Made by a program: the position numbers and the translations under genes
Part shown: piece by piece, positions 1-10,789 of the stretch
Layout of the letters: each line of letters opens with the position of its first letter
Numbering within the stretch: position 1 is the first letter of the stretch
Assembly: GCF_901709675.1 (NCBI RefSeq)
Contig: NC_051092.1
Span: 15,230,991-15,294,990, forward strand
Direction: 5' to 3'
Origin: Syngnathus acus
Taxonomy: Eukaryota > Chordata > Actinopteri > Syngnathiformes > Syngnathidae
DNA length: 64,000 bases
The notes under the pieces: generated by a model
Database searches by the model: none
What the model was told of the DNA's origin: nothing
The model's input: the letters and a program-made list of their open reading frames with translations, nothing else

Positions 1-239
<239 letters not shown>

Positions 240-365
240 TAAACAAAGTGCAAACAATCGGGTCCCGAAAATGTCAATTGAGATCGACCAGTAAAGTCAA
301 AATTATTGAACACCCAAGTACCTTCTTATTCTACTGTTGTTCTGTGGTTATATATTTTTTTAATA

Positions 366-1219
366 TAGAGTGGAGCTTAGGTTTTCGACCACAATCCGTT
401 CCAGAATGCTGTTCGAGAAGTGAATCGTTCTTATTCATGTTTTCCCATTACAAATAATGGAAAAAATTGTAATCCGTTCCAAGCTTTTTTAAAGCATTTT
501 TTCATTATTTTACACCATAAACTGCATAAATAAGTGAGTAGGTAATGTGTAAATAAATAATATGAATAATAATCTGAATTAATAGAGTAGGCTAGGCTGG
601 GGAATGTATTGCCGTATCTGTAGCAACTCGCTTGTGTGTTTCATTCTAATAGTAAAAGATATCTTTTTAAATTGTGAGGGGAAAAAGAGCACATCAAAAC
701 ATTTTTTTTATTTTTACCAATGAAAGACAACATTTCAAAGATCATGTGAAAGAAAACAGCAAAAACGTTTTCTTAATTTCAAAAAGGTAAGCACAGTCGC
801 CCCTCTCGCAACATCACTTCCTTTAAGAGTGTCTTTGTTTTTCAGGATCGAGCTTATTGTCGATTTTACCATGAAAAACTCCCGCGCCAACTCTGACACA
901 CGCACACCGGACTCATATTTTGCGATTCTTTTTTAAATTCAACCGTTTTGCGCACTACTTTCCTCTTTTCGCCATGATCAGCTTTACTGCTCCCACTTGC
1001 TTCCTTTGGAGGCATGATTAGAGTTGATGCAATCCTCAGAGTAACGAGAATGTAATAATGAACGGAGTCAGTTGTCATGCAGGTCCTCTCGGCTCATCTC
1101 GCGAGGTTCGACAACCGAAATTTCGTCCGACATCCGAAGCAAAAAAATCTTGAATTTTTTGTTCGAATACCGATTTGTTCGAGAACTGGGACGTTCGAAA
1201 ACCGAGGCTCCAATACTGC
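366..1219. mobile_element. Non-autonomous pogo/Tigger-like DNA element
   Basis: The two ends form a degenerate inverted repeat. The left end reads GGTTTTCGACCACAATCCG near 380. The right end reads GTTCGAAAACCGAGGCTCC near 1193-1211. A TA dinucleotide precedes the left end, as expected for a Tc1/mariner-type insertion. No transposase frame is visible between them, so this is a deletion derivative or MITE in the ntrk intron. Both ends are mutated and the boundaries are good to a few bases. A similar right end occurs near 58930-58979. Confidence 0.6.
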
Positions 1220-1843
1220 ACTGTTCACGTTCAATAGTCAGAAGAGAAGACTATTATTGTTTAATATGTTGCAGAAAAATGTTATGGTTGATATACCGTA
1301 TTGGCCCGAATATAAGACGACCCTGATTATAAGATGACCCTCTCTTTTTCAAGACTCAAGTTTGAAAAAAGATATTTTGAACACCAGATTTAATTTTTAT
1401 CCAGAAAATAATTACAGTACATCTGAAACAAATGATTATAACAATATATTCAAGAGAAAAAACATGTTATTTTGCCTCATTCAAATCATGCAAAAACTGT
1501 CTAGCACGTCTTAATATCTGAACATTTAAATATGTAAACTAAAGTGCAATCACATTTGTAAATGAATGGCTTCTGGTTTTTTAAATGTAAATAAACCAAT
1601 CTAATGTGATAAAACAACAAACTAACTGTAACTCGTCTTGAAACAAATCTGAATAAGGAAAAACATTGCAATAAAATAATGCAAACTACTACCGCTATTG
1701 TTGGGGAGCCTGAGGACTGTATAGTATACTGTACACTGTGGCTCGGTTGGTTATGCTCTTTTCGCCCCCGGGTGTCGGTCAGAACACAGGAGGGAAGACG
1801 TGCTTCAGTTTTGATTGCTTTATTGAATTATTGGCAAAAAAGT

Positions 1844-2599
1844 TGTTAGGTTTTTTCGCTGACCGAACAAATTTCAAGAGAAGAGCAACAGCAAACAAAC
1901 CACAAGTGAGACAGAATATTAAGTCTTTTCTCGCGAGGAGTGCAGTACAGATAGCTTCACAACAATCTCACTACACTAAATATCTGTATGCACTCCCGCT
2001 CTTTTTATTGGGATTTGCCCTACCCACAAATCGTGAGACAAAAGCCCCTAAAAGAGGAGGGGGAACGCATGTGGGTTTTGCCTCGTAAGGAAGAAATCAC
2101 TAGGTGTTTACATACTGATAAGAACATGTGGGAAGAGGAATTTGAGTAGCCTGGATAGAGAAGAAAACCTTTGACCTCTAGTCAAAACATAGCAAGGGAT
2201 GCTTTACGACATTGTGTAGAATGGGACAAGCTAGGTTATTTATTACTGGATACATACATTCCGACATAATCCTACGATTAAGATAGTTTGGAAAACCCTG
2301 ACAATGATGGTCACTTGTCGGTTCATCTGAGGTGCAAGACAGCAATGAGGCATGTTGTTTAACAAAGTGGTCTTTGTTAGAAAGGAACTGTCTCGGAAGA
2401 TGTCTTCTTTTTGCTGAGTTGTCAGCTGGTCCTGTCTGACCCAGCTGTAACCTCTCTCCTGACCCAGCCGTAACTTTTCTCTTCTGTGGTACATCATAAA
2501 AACAGCAAGGCCAAACAGCAAGCATATATTGCAGTAATACTGCGGTAAAGCATTGATTAGAGAACGCATGATAACATATATATATACATTTTTCTAACA
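1844..2599 (-). repeat. 3' LTR of ERV-1
   Basis: This 756-bp repeat is nearly identical to 8100-8859. It is the 3' LTR because env and the polypurine tract lie next to it and the element reads on the minus strand. An AATAAA polyadenylation signal is present on the minus strand near 2003-2008. It differs from the 5' LTR at two bases (near 2321 and 2398) and lacks a 4-bp TACA unit near the U3 start. Confidence 0.93.
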
Positions 2600-2611
2600 A
2601 TTCCCTCCTGT
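2600..2611 (-). promoter_or_regulatory. Polypurine tract of ERV-1
   Basis: On the minus strand the sequence CACAGGAGGGAA directly abuts the LTR start (TGTTAG). This is the position and composition of the plus-strand primer of retroviruses. ERV-2 has closely similar tracts at 21044 and 22278. Confidence 0.8.
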
Positions 2612-2739
2612 GTATCATAAGTTCTCAGAGACCATCTTATCACCTAAAAGCGGCCACTTCAAAAAGATTTTCAGCCGTAGGATCACAAGTATGAGCACAA
2701 ATAAGTTTACACCAAGAAAGGATAAACGTTGCGATATTA

Positions 2740-3294
2740 TCATTCGGAAACACCCAGATCTGGGAAGAAGTCTGTAAACCCAAGTGCAAAAATTCCATCA
2801 TCATCATCGTTATCATCAACATGCTGGCGTTCAGACATTAGGCATACCCCGGCCATCTTGTCTTCCATGGGCGATATTGCTGTAGTGATGAGACGATTAA
2901 ACAGAGCACGGAGACATGGAATACAACAACAACCACACAAGGTGAGTATAGCAGTAATTGAGGACACAAGGGCTTTATACTTCCCAAAAGCAGTCATCCA
3001 CTTGTTGTGCTCTTTCATCCTCGTTTTGAGGGATTGCAAGCTTGCAATCGCCTTCGTCAGGCTCCCATCAGGGGCGGTGTCGTTCTGGATGAAGGTGCAG
3101 CATTGTTCTCTGAACATTGCGCAGACCCTTCCTTTCTCAGACACCAACATAACAAGAGCATTGCGGTTCTGGATTGACATTAGGGAAGGCGTGGCTAGCT
3201 GTCCGTGCACTGCCTCAAGTCCCGCTTGTGTCCGTTTGCGCAATTTCTGCATGTTGCAATGGTTGTAATTTATCATGTCGACGTTTTTGTTCAT
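2740..3294 (-). pseudogene. ERV-1 env transmembrane subunit fragment
   Basis: An open frame of 184 codons resembles the membrane-anchored half of a gammaretrovirus-type envelope. It has a heptad-rich region with an immunosuppressive-domain-like LQ/IQNR-AL block (residues about 41-50), then the CX6CC motif (Cys58, Cys65, Cys66) that forms the disulfide with the surface subunit in this family. A hydrophobic segment with a cysteine cluster follows at about 108-128. The frame has no signal peptide and is separated by stops from the surface-subunit fragment at 3355-3717. About 93% of its residues match the ERV-2 copy at 20364-20918. It lacks a complete ectodomain, so I treat it as a broken gene. 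Confidence 0.85.
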
Positions 3295-3354
3295 CGTACA
3301 CCACCAGCAAATGGAAGACTCCCATCCTGCTACAATTTGGTCAATTAATTCTTA

Positions 3355-3717
3355 TTAATCAGTAACTCCTCTGGGGACTCTGATTGCATCAATTTCAGTC
3401 AGATCATCGTCGACTCTCAAATTTAAAGACATTTTGTTTGTTTGTTTTTCCAGCTTTTTCCCAGATCTTGGCATGTTGATACATATACAATTTAGCTTGA
3501 CTACATTCTCTGAAAGCAATGGCTTCTTTTTTCTTTTTTCAATGGATATTACTATATAGAATGCTCTGTCACACATTTCACAATCAGTAGATGTGACAGA
3601 TGTCACACAATCTTTGGTCAATGGCAACGATACAACATAAAGAATCGGTCGCAAATCCATACATATGACATATTCACTTTTTGTTTCTGTCTTTGCAGCT
3701 TGTTTTGCCATTAGCAA
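3355..3717 (-). pseudogene. ERV-1 env surface-subunit fragment
   Basis: This is an open frame of 120 codons just upstream (in element sense) of the transmembrane frame. Its cysteine-containing sequence is shared with 19974-20303 in ERV-2, with several indels. In both copies the frame ends at the same place, just before an AT-rich run GATTAATAAGAATTAATTGA, and the transmembrane frame starts about 60 bp later. The shared stop means the break predates both insertions. No complete env can be read. Confidence 0.7.
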
Positions 3718-6700
3718 TCAATTGTTTCGTTTTTCAGCAACTCTTATAGTTACCTGAAACAAATTATCCACATTCGTTTTAGATATAATCATCCCATTCT
3801 TTAACATCTACAGCGGTTGTTGACAAAGTACACATATAAACATCATATTTTCATTGCAGTCCAGATCCGACACAGCAGATCATCCTGCAAAGGTCAAATT
3901 GATCTTTTAAATTGCTACAATGCAGCATTGTTTTTTGGGAGTGATCAATATAAGTTGTTCACTCATCTCTCCCCTACTCATTATGACTTAGTTCCCACAA
4001 ATACCATATTGCTGAAGTTAACAAAATGGCAACAAAGATAGCCACCTTACATGCAATAACGTCATTGTTCCATTTTCTTGTTCCCGGCATTTCTCTAAGA
4101 GGTAAGGCTTCCTTTGGGTCACTTTTTCCGATTGAACGTTACCTCAAAAGAAATTACCCTTTTGTAATTTGCTAGGACCACCTCAACTGACCTTTCTGCT
4201 ATTTTAATGGCAGTTGATGTAATTATCAATATTCAATGTGGCCCTTCCCCCTTGGAAGAACACCAGTGTTTCGTTTTCAATGCTCTTAATGAGAACGTGC
4301 TTTGTTCTTTTTGCCTTTAAAATATTAATTATAAATATAAAATGTAAATGCCAAATTTGAATCATCCTTAGTATCCCACTTGGTTTTGAAACATGGTAAT
4401 CTATATTGTCGCCCAAACAATTTTTCATACGGGGTTAAACCCACAGTACTTGTAATATTTATGTACAGTTTGACCAGGTCTAAACATTTTGTCCATGATC
4501 TTCCACTTTTTCCATGCGCATTTTCACACTTTATACCAGTCCTGTCATGAGAATTAATTTCCGAAATCCCATATCTCGGTATTATTTCTTTACATAACGT
4601 TTTTTTTTTCCACTGTTAAGGCATTCAGTGTTTTTGTTGAAGCCAATTCAAACCATTTTGAGAATGCATCTATTATGACCAGGCATTATAACCCTGTGGA
4701 TTGTGTTTAGCACATGTTAAACAAACTCTACAAAAATTTTGTTTTATAAATGTTTTGAATATGAATCAAATCCATATGTTGTATAAAGCTGAATGAACTG
4801 CCCCACTATCCCTCCTCTTGAGCCATGTGACACACACCATGGCTCAATATTGCTGCCCATTTATATAGGCTTTTTGTAGGATAGGTCAGTCTTCTGGTCA
4901 TTTATAGATACCATTCTCCACTCTTGCCCCTCTTTTCGTCCATAATCGAATTTCAGTCTATGGACTTTGTCGCTGCACATCTTTAAAAACGTTTCAGTAA
5001 TTTAATCTGCTTCTTGTGTGTACAAAATTTGAAGCGTCTTTTGCACTACAGCTATGCGGTTCCGTCCGCAAGCTTGTTACCTCTTGGCACCTTATCAGTC
5101 TCATGTGTGCCCTGCACACGTGCATATAGCTATTTTTCGTGGCAATTGGACTGCTTCCACAACTAGCTTAGTTGTAGTTCCTTGTAGTTTCCTTTCAATC
5201 ATTCTCTCATTGTTTATCACAAGAATCTTAGCAATTTGAATGAAAATCAAAATGTATGTTTTATTTTACTCAATTGTATGATTTAGAGCATCCATATGTA
5301 GTAAAGTGTTGTATTACTACATATGATTTCATCTTCATTTAATTTGACACACCTTTCAAAATGCTTCTCAGTGTCCCAGTGCTCACATGCTTTGCGTGTG
5401 TAACTGGTTGTCTCAACCCGTGTTCCACATCCTAATCTTTTCTCCCTCAAGGTGTCAAACCAATTAAGATAAAAAGATAAAAACCAACAAAATAACCGCC
5501 AGTAAATTAATATAATAGTCAATTGTTGTTGTTTCTTAACTTTAACTAACTCAATCACTCTCTTATTCTCAAATGTAAAAACTCGTGTAGTCTTGACACA
5601 ACCAATCGACTATTTCTTCTAAAGTTAGCTTTGAAATGTTGTTATTTAATAATTTTGCTTCATCCAATTCCAGAAAGCAAGTTCTTTCCATCTCTCAAAT
5701 TTTGTTTCATCAGGGCTAGGCATTAATGCAGTGTGGACCAGTTTCTGCCCACAAAAAAATTGCTTGCCTTTCTTTTCTTCTTATTTTCACAAAATTGCTT
5801 TTGTTTTGCGGTGCAAATCAGATAGACTACAGTCTAGCAAATTCTTTTGTGCACCTACATTAGCCAATTTTAACACATAACACTGACAGCACACAGACAA
5901 CACAAAAACAACAGAGACACAGCTCACAAACAATACCAACAAACAACGCTGCGCCAACGTCATCCTCTGTTTTGACGTTTTGGTTATACTCCTTTTCTCA
6001 TCAGTGCCTATTATCCTTCATGCAAATATTGTCACATCTTTCTTAAGCATCACCCTGCTTCAAATATTCAAACATTCTCTGAGAAACTCGCACTTTCCCT
6101 GCTTCGCCCGCAGCCATAGCACCCCTCGTGCGAGGGGGGGCGCAGCATCAATGTTGATTGGTCACAGGCTGGCCATTTCCTGCAACAACCATGATGCCGG
6201 CCCACCGCCCACACGAGCATAGCAAAGGCCCACGCGCACAGCCCCGCCCCGCGACAACGCGCGAGCGCAGGCACGCTTATCAGTCTCACCCTCTCAAAGG
6301 GCAGGCCAGCTTTGCTGTTGCGCCCTTTGTCATGTTCACATTCGACATCTTTCAATGTCTTCTACACAACATTTGTTGTCTCATTTGTCCACACCCTCAG
6401 CTACGGCCCTCAAGCGAGGCCGCGCTGATGTCGTTTCATCATCTTCCTGCCTATGCAACAACAAGCTCTCTTTGGATTTTTCTTCACTTCCCTTATTCTT
6501 CAATTTTTCTTTCATAGAACACACATCTCACTCACACACACTCATATACACACCCACTCATGAGGATCCTCTGCGCGCACACGCACACACACCAACACAA
6601 ATGGATGACGCACAACATACGTATAAGACCACATAGATCCCACTAAGAACACTTTTTTGCTCGTCTTACTTGTCAGATTTATTCTTTATTTTACTTCTAG

Positions 6701-6894
6701 AAGCTATTTGTAATTCTTTTCCATTTATTTAGCCAATTTTAACTTCAGTGTTTCTTTATCTTACTTTATCCCTTTAACACAAATATCTCCTGTATATTTA
6801 AGCTAATTTCTCTTTAATTTTGGCAGCCAGGTTCCCACTTCATTACATGGAAACCTGATTTGATTTGGTTTTGGCCTAATCATAACTGTCTTTG
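3718..6894 (-). other. ERV-1 internal non-coding body
   Basis: Between gag and env, where protease, reverse transcriptase and RNase H should lie, I find only short broken frames. Blocks near 5700-5880, 6150-6190 and 4600-4870 can be matched by eye to ERV-2 at about 18420-18690 and 19680-19900. ERV-1 carries extra sequence at about 5900-6640, including a CA-rich tract near 6535-6600 and a GC-rich stretch at 6120-6300. The body therefore looks like an inherited non-coding filler rather than random decay of this one copy. Confidence 0.6.
4605..4735 (-). pseudogene. ERV-1 integrase scrap (zinc finger plus start of core)
   Basis: On the minus strand a CLTCAKHNPQG-type segment matches the second half of the HHCC zinc-binding domain of retroviral integrases. 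After a short junction it continues with a DAFSKW block, the beginning of the catalytic core with the first acidic residue. Sequence normally lying between the two is missing. The same junction is present in ERV-2 at 19785-19900. Confidence 0.65.
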
Positions 6895-7369
6895 TTAATT
6901 TGTGCAGTCACGTGCCATGTGACCGTTTTCTCCGCAATTCCAGCATTCTATTGGAGGTTGCACAACTCCTCTCCCTCGGCCTCTAAAGCCTCCTCTGTTA
7001 GACATTGCTCGCCCTCTCTGGCCTTTCTGTCCTCTGCCTGCATTTTGGTAAAAAGTGTCACTATCCTGGTCTACCAGAAAAGTGTCTTTTGTAGCTTTCA
7101 TTCGTTTTCGTTTTTGTTTGTCTATTACTACTTTTTCCGCATGGAGGGCATGATTTATGTCTATGATCTTTAGTTTTGAATTTGTAGCATGTGTTTTCTC
7201 TTCCCGCTCTTGTACTTCTTCTAGTTCTCCCTCAAATTTATATTTTTTAACCCATTTATCGAAATCTTTCTTTAAGTCGGTCGGGATCCTGCCTTTCAAT
7301 TATTTTCCAATCTTTGCATTGTAGTTCATGTCGGGGTAGGGACTTTCGCTTACTATCTAAATTTCCCAT
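6895..7369 (-). pseudogene. ERV-1 gag remnant: matrix start and CCHC nucleocapsid
   Basis: An ATG at 7369 (minus) starts MGN, a myristoylation-type N-terminus. The frame then shifts into an open frame at 7299-6895. That frame ends in a basic GRGRG-rich stretch and a CCHC zinc knuckle (CWNCGENGHMARDC) near 6900-6950. A capsid domain is not recognisable, so gag is internally deleted as well as frameshifted. A short block around WVKKYKFEGELE resembles the matrix frame of ERV-2, but the two gag genes are far more diverged than their env genes. Confidence 0.75.
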
Positions 7370-7757
7370 GGTTTATTTTTCTAAATTTTGGAGTTGGTAG
7401 TTTGAATGGCACCTACAGTGTCCTAAAACCAACTTTATTCACAGGACAGTGGTTAAAAGTTCGATGTGTGGTAAGTCTCCTTTCACCTCCCCGAAGGGAG
7501 CGGAGAGTTTTTGCCTCTGCACCCACACAAAGCCACTGTTTACAATCCTGTGTGTTTATATAGAGGAGCGCTCAAATGAGATCACTCTCAGTCAAACCGT
7601 ACACAAGCATACCACGCGCGATTTTTAATAACAGAGGAGTCCGCACTCCTGCTGCGGAATTTAACTAACGTAAAAAGTTAGGGGGCTCCACACCGCCCCT
7701 GCGGAATTTAACTGTTTCTAATTGCACTTGATAGGGTCTAGAATTCTCAAGGTCTTC

Positions 7758-7890
7758 AAGTGACTTCTTGTCACTGCTCGTTTTAAGTGACCTCGTCACC
7801 GCTCAAGTGACCTCGTCACCGCTCATTCATTTTTTAAGTGACCTCTTGTCACTGCTCGTATTAAGTGACCTCTTGTCACAGCTCATTCAT
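7758..7890 (-). repeat. Five tandem repeats in ERV-1 leader
   Basis: Five copies of a unit beginning AAGTGAC start at 7758, 7785, 7805, 7836 and 7863. Each contains an inverted pair GTGAC...GTCAC with a 3-5 base loop, so each could form a small hairpin in RNA. They lie in the untranslated leader between primer-binding site and gag, where retroviral packaging and dimerisation signals normally sit. Confidence 0.85.
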
Positions 7891-8077
7891 TCCTTTTTAG
7901 TAGAATTAATATTCCTACTCACGGTCTGCTGATTCTCCTCCTCGGAAGATCTCGTCAACCCTCCCGGTGTCCAGCCGGACTGATCGAGACAGTCCCGTCA
8001 AAGGGCTTTTGTTTACCTCGGCCGAGGATTTTCGCCTGCGTCGAAGAGTCCGCTGGAACCGCCAGGTGTGTCGAGAC

Positions 8078-8094
8078 CCCGGAACGAGCCCCCA
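8078..8094 (-). promoter_or_regulatory. ERV-1 primer-binding site, tRNA-Pro type
   Basis: On the minus strand TGGGGGCTCGTTCCGGG lies 5 bp after the 5' LTR end. It matches the well-known proline tRNA primer site of gammaretroviruses except for one extra T. This fixes the coding strand and the 5' end of the provirus. Confidence 0.85.
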
Positions 8095-8099
8095 ATTTC

Positions 8100-8859
8100 T
8101 GTTAGGTTTTTTCGCTGACCGAACAAATTTCAAGAGAAGAGCAACAGCAAACAAACCACAAGTGAGACAGAATATTAAGTCTTTTCTCGCGAGGAGTGCA
8201 GTACAGATAGCTTCACAACAATCTCACTACACTAAATATCTGTATGCACTCCCGCTCTTTTTATTGGGATTTGCCCTACCCACAAATCGTGAGACAAAAG
8301 CCCCTAAAAGAGGAGGGGGAACGCATGTGGGTTTTGCCTCGTAAGGAAGAAATCACTAGGTGTTTACATACTGATAAGAACATGTGGGAAGAGGAATTTG
8401 AGTAGCCTGGATAGAGAAGAAAACCTTTGACCTCTAGTCAAAACATAGCAAGGGATGCTTTACGACATTGTGTAGAATGGGACAAGCTAGGTTATTTATT
8501 ACTGGATACATACATTCCGACATAATCCTACGATTAAGATAGTTTGGAAAACCCTGACAATGATGGTCACTTGTAGGTTCATCTGAGGTGCAAGACAGCA
8601 ATGAGGCATGTTGTTTAACAAAGTGGTCTTTGTTAGAAAGGAACTGTCTCGGTAGATGTCTTCTTTTTGCTGAGTTGTCAGCTGGTCCTGTCTGACCCAG
8701 CTGTAACCTCTCTCCTGACCCAGCCGTAACTTTTCTCTTCTGTGGTACATCATAAAAACAGCAAGGCCAAACAGCAAGCATATATTGCAGTAATACTGCG
8801 GTAAAGCATTGATTAGAGAACGCATGATAACATATATATATACATACATTTTTCTAACA
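8100..8859 (-). repeat. 5' LTR of ERV-1
   Basis: This 760-bp repeat is nearly identical to 1844-2599. It is followed on the + side by the target duplication AAAGT (8860-8864). The primer-binding site abuts its other end. It contains the same AATAAA signal on the minus strand as its partner. Confidence 0.93.
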
Positions 8860-9724
8860 AAAGTAACAGGCACTGTGGCTCATAGAGGCATACAGGCAAA
8901 CTGGCAAAAGGGTATAGGCACATGTTTGGTCGTAAGGATGTGAGAACAGGTGTGTGTAGTGTACATGGGTGAGTCTTTGGGTGTGTGAATGTGATTCTTG
9001 TGTGTGTGATTATTGTATGAAGCGTGTGAAGGGTACGTGTGGGGTGTGGTGTGTGTGTGTGTGTGTGGTGGTGGTTCTGCAACAGACAAATACAGCATGT
9101 AAGTCAACGCTCAACTTCTGACGTCACATAACACGAGTAGACGGCACATATTACATAACTAACTGCGCGTAACGGTTCCGCTATACTAAATAACCATAAA
9201 TGAAATACTCTCGGCAACACACCAAACATAAGTCATCGAGACAACAACAAAATACATTTGCTAGGGACCGTTAGTCGCCGTGCCGCTGTGTAACGGCTAC
9301 TCGTACGATGCGAGGCAAACTTAAAGGAGCGCGCCGAAGCTATCAATCAAACGGCGCACACACGAAACAAACCGCGATCAGACAAACGGCAGAACAGTAG
9401 ACAGTAGTAACAATGAAATGTATATACTCACTTTGTGTCAAAGACGCACACATACTCAGTCGATACCAGCAACCTTTAACTTACCGCTGCGCACAAGCTC
9501 CAACAATCGCGATAAGCTGAGGTAACTCACGCGAAACCTAAGGCGCGGTGACGTAACTTCGCTTTAAAGATATCTGGCGCCATCTAGCATTGTGAACGGT
9601 TATAATGTCTAGACCCCAAATGTAAGATGACCCCCACTTTTTCAGTCTTGTTTCAATGCAAAAAACACCGTCTTATATACGTAGTATAAGGTACCCTTGT
9701 AACCGAGCTAGATCACACAATATA

Positions 9725-9780
9725 GTCCGTGTGTGTCCGCGTGTGTGTGTGTGTGCGCGCGTGTGTGCGTGCACGTGCTG
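9725..9780 (+). repeat. (TG)n tract at the 3' splice site of an ntrk exon
   Basis: An alternating TG/CG run fills the region immediately upstream of the splice acceptor CTGTTAG at 9778-9784. The usual pyrimidine tract is absent; only CTGTT separates the repeat from AG. Confidence 0.9.
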
Positions 9781-9784
9781 TTAG

Positions 9785-9955
<171 letters not shown>

Positions 9956-10015
9956 TGACAATTGCATGTATTTGACAAAATTGCATGTATTTTATGGCAG
10001 AAGATCAGTTTAGGG

Positions 10016-10570
10016 TAGGGGTGTCCAAACTACGGTCCAGTTTTTATTGGCCCGCAGCAAATTCTGAAAACATAATTGAATGTGGCCCGCACAACAGCTT
10101 GAGCACTTCTCAGTTCCCACAGTAGATGGAGCCCGCCACACAAAGCGCTTGACGTCCGACGGCGCAGCGTTTGATTTGACGTCACACTAGCCCCCCCCCC
10201 CCGGGAGAGAAGCGAACGCGCTGCGGTTGACGTCCGATTACCAACCCCCCCCCCCTCCCCCCCGAAAGATAAGGGAACGCGCAACGTTGGACGTCCCACT
10301 AGCACCCCCCCCCCACCGGAAGAGAAGGGAACGCGCAGCGTTGGACGTCCCACTAGCACCCCCCCCGGAAGAGAAGGGAACGCGCAGCGTTGGACGTCTC
10401 ACTAGCACACACCCCCCCCCCCCGGAAGGGAAGGGAACGCGCAGCGTTGGACGTCCCACTACGCCCTCACCCCCCCCCCCCCCGGGAGAGAAGCAACAAC
10501 AAATAGTGGCCCCCGGGCCCCTTCACGTTACTAAATATGGCCCTCCTTGCAAAAAGTTTGGACACCCCGA
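10016..10570. mobile_element. hAT-type non-autonomous element with internal minisatellite
   Basis: The ends are GGGGTGTCCAAACT and its inverse AGTTTGGACACCCC. A perfect 8-bp duplication, GTTTAGGG, flanks them at 10008-10015 and 10571-10578, as expected for hAT elements. No transposase is present. Subterminal sequences (GGCCCGCAGCAAATTCTG at the left) resemble a common fish and mammal hAT family. Most of the interior is the minisatellite described separately. Confidence 0.85.
10140..10495. repeat. GC-rich minisatellite inside the hAT element
   Basis: About six to seven imperfect copies of a 50-65 bp unit are built on GAACGCGCAGCGTTGGACGT, a long C run and GGAAGAGAAG. Unit length varies mostly through the poly-C tract. 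The open frames read through it are low-complexity and not genes. Confidence 0.85.
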
Positions 10571-10789
10571 GTTTAGGGTATAACCTCCCTTTTGCCCAAA
10601 ATCAGCTGGGATAGTCTCCAGATCACCTGTGACATTAATTGGAATAAGCAATGAAGAAAGTGGAAGAATGGAATTCCAATTCTAAAAAAAAATATTTATA
10701 TGTGTACCGCTCAAATGGTGCTTAAAAAATATTTGTATGGTTTGAAAATGTTATTTACATAAAATATTATACGCTTTAAATTACATCTA

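Larger units (their letters stand above)
1844..8859 (-). mobile_element. ERV-1: young, RT-less class-I-like endogenous retrovirus, antisense to ntrk
   Basis: Two direct repeats of 756 and 760 bp flank the element. The insertion is bounded by a perfect 5-bp target duplication, AAAGT, at 1839-1843 and 8860-8864. The LTRs begin TGTTAG and end CTAACA on the coding (minus) strand. In minus-strand order it has a 5' LTR, a proline-type primer-binding site, a leader with tandem repeats, a frameshifted gag with a CCHC knuckle, a long non-coding stretch, an integrase scrap, env surface and transmembrane fragments, a polypurine tract and a 3' LTR. No protease or reverse transcriptase frame is visible, so it must have been mobilised in trans. 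The two LTRs differ by about two substitutions and a 4-bp indel, so the insertion is recent. Confidence 0.93.
1296..9691. mobile_element. DNA transposon in ntrk intron, split by ERV-1
   Basis: The left part (1296-1838) begins after TA with CCGTATTGGCCCGAATATAA, followed by a run about TAAGACGACC/TAAGATGACC. The right part (8865-9691) ends with a matching but mutated inverted copy (CGTCTTATATACG...AAGG then TA), and also contains the motif TAAGATGACCCCCACTTTTT. The endogenous retrovirus at 1844-8859 lies between the halves, with its own target duplication, so the transposon was there first. I see no transposase frame. The right half also carries a GT-rich tract near 8990-9070. Confidence 0.55.

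Noticed and set aside
1738-2088. 116-codon frame, repeated at 7967-8344
   Set aside because: Both lie in the ERV-1 LTRs and their flanks, antisense to the element, and identity reflects the LTR duplication.
8813-9107. Histidine/threonine-rich frames
   Set aside because: Translations of a GT-rich tract.
10227-10583. Proline-rich 118-codon frame
   Set aside because: Translation of the poly-C minisatellite inside a hAT element.
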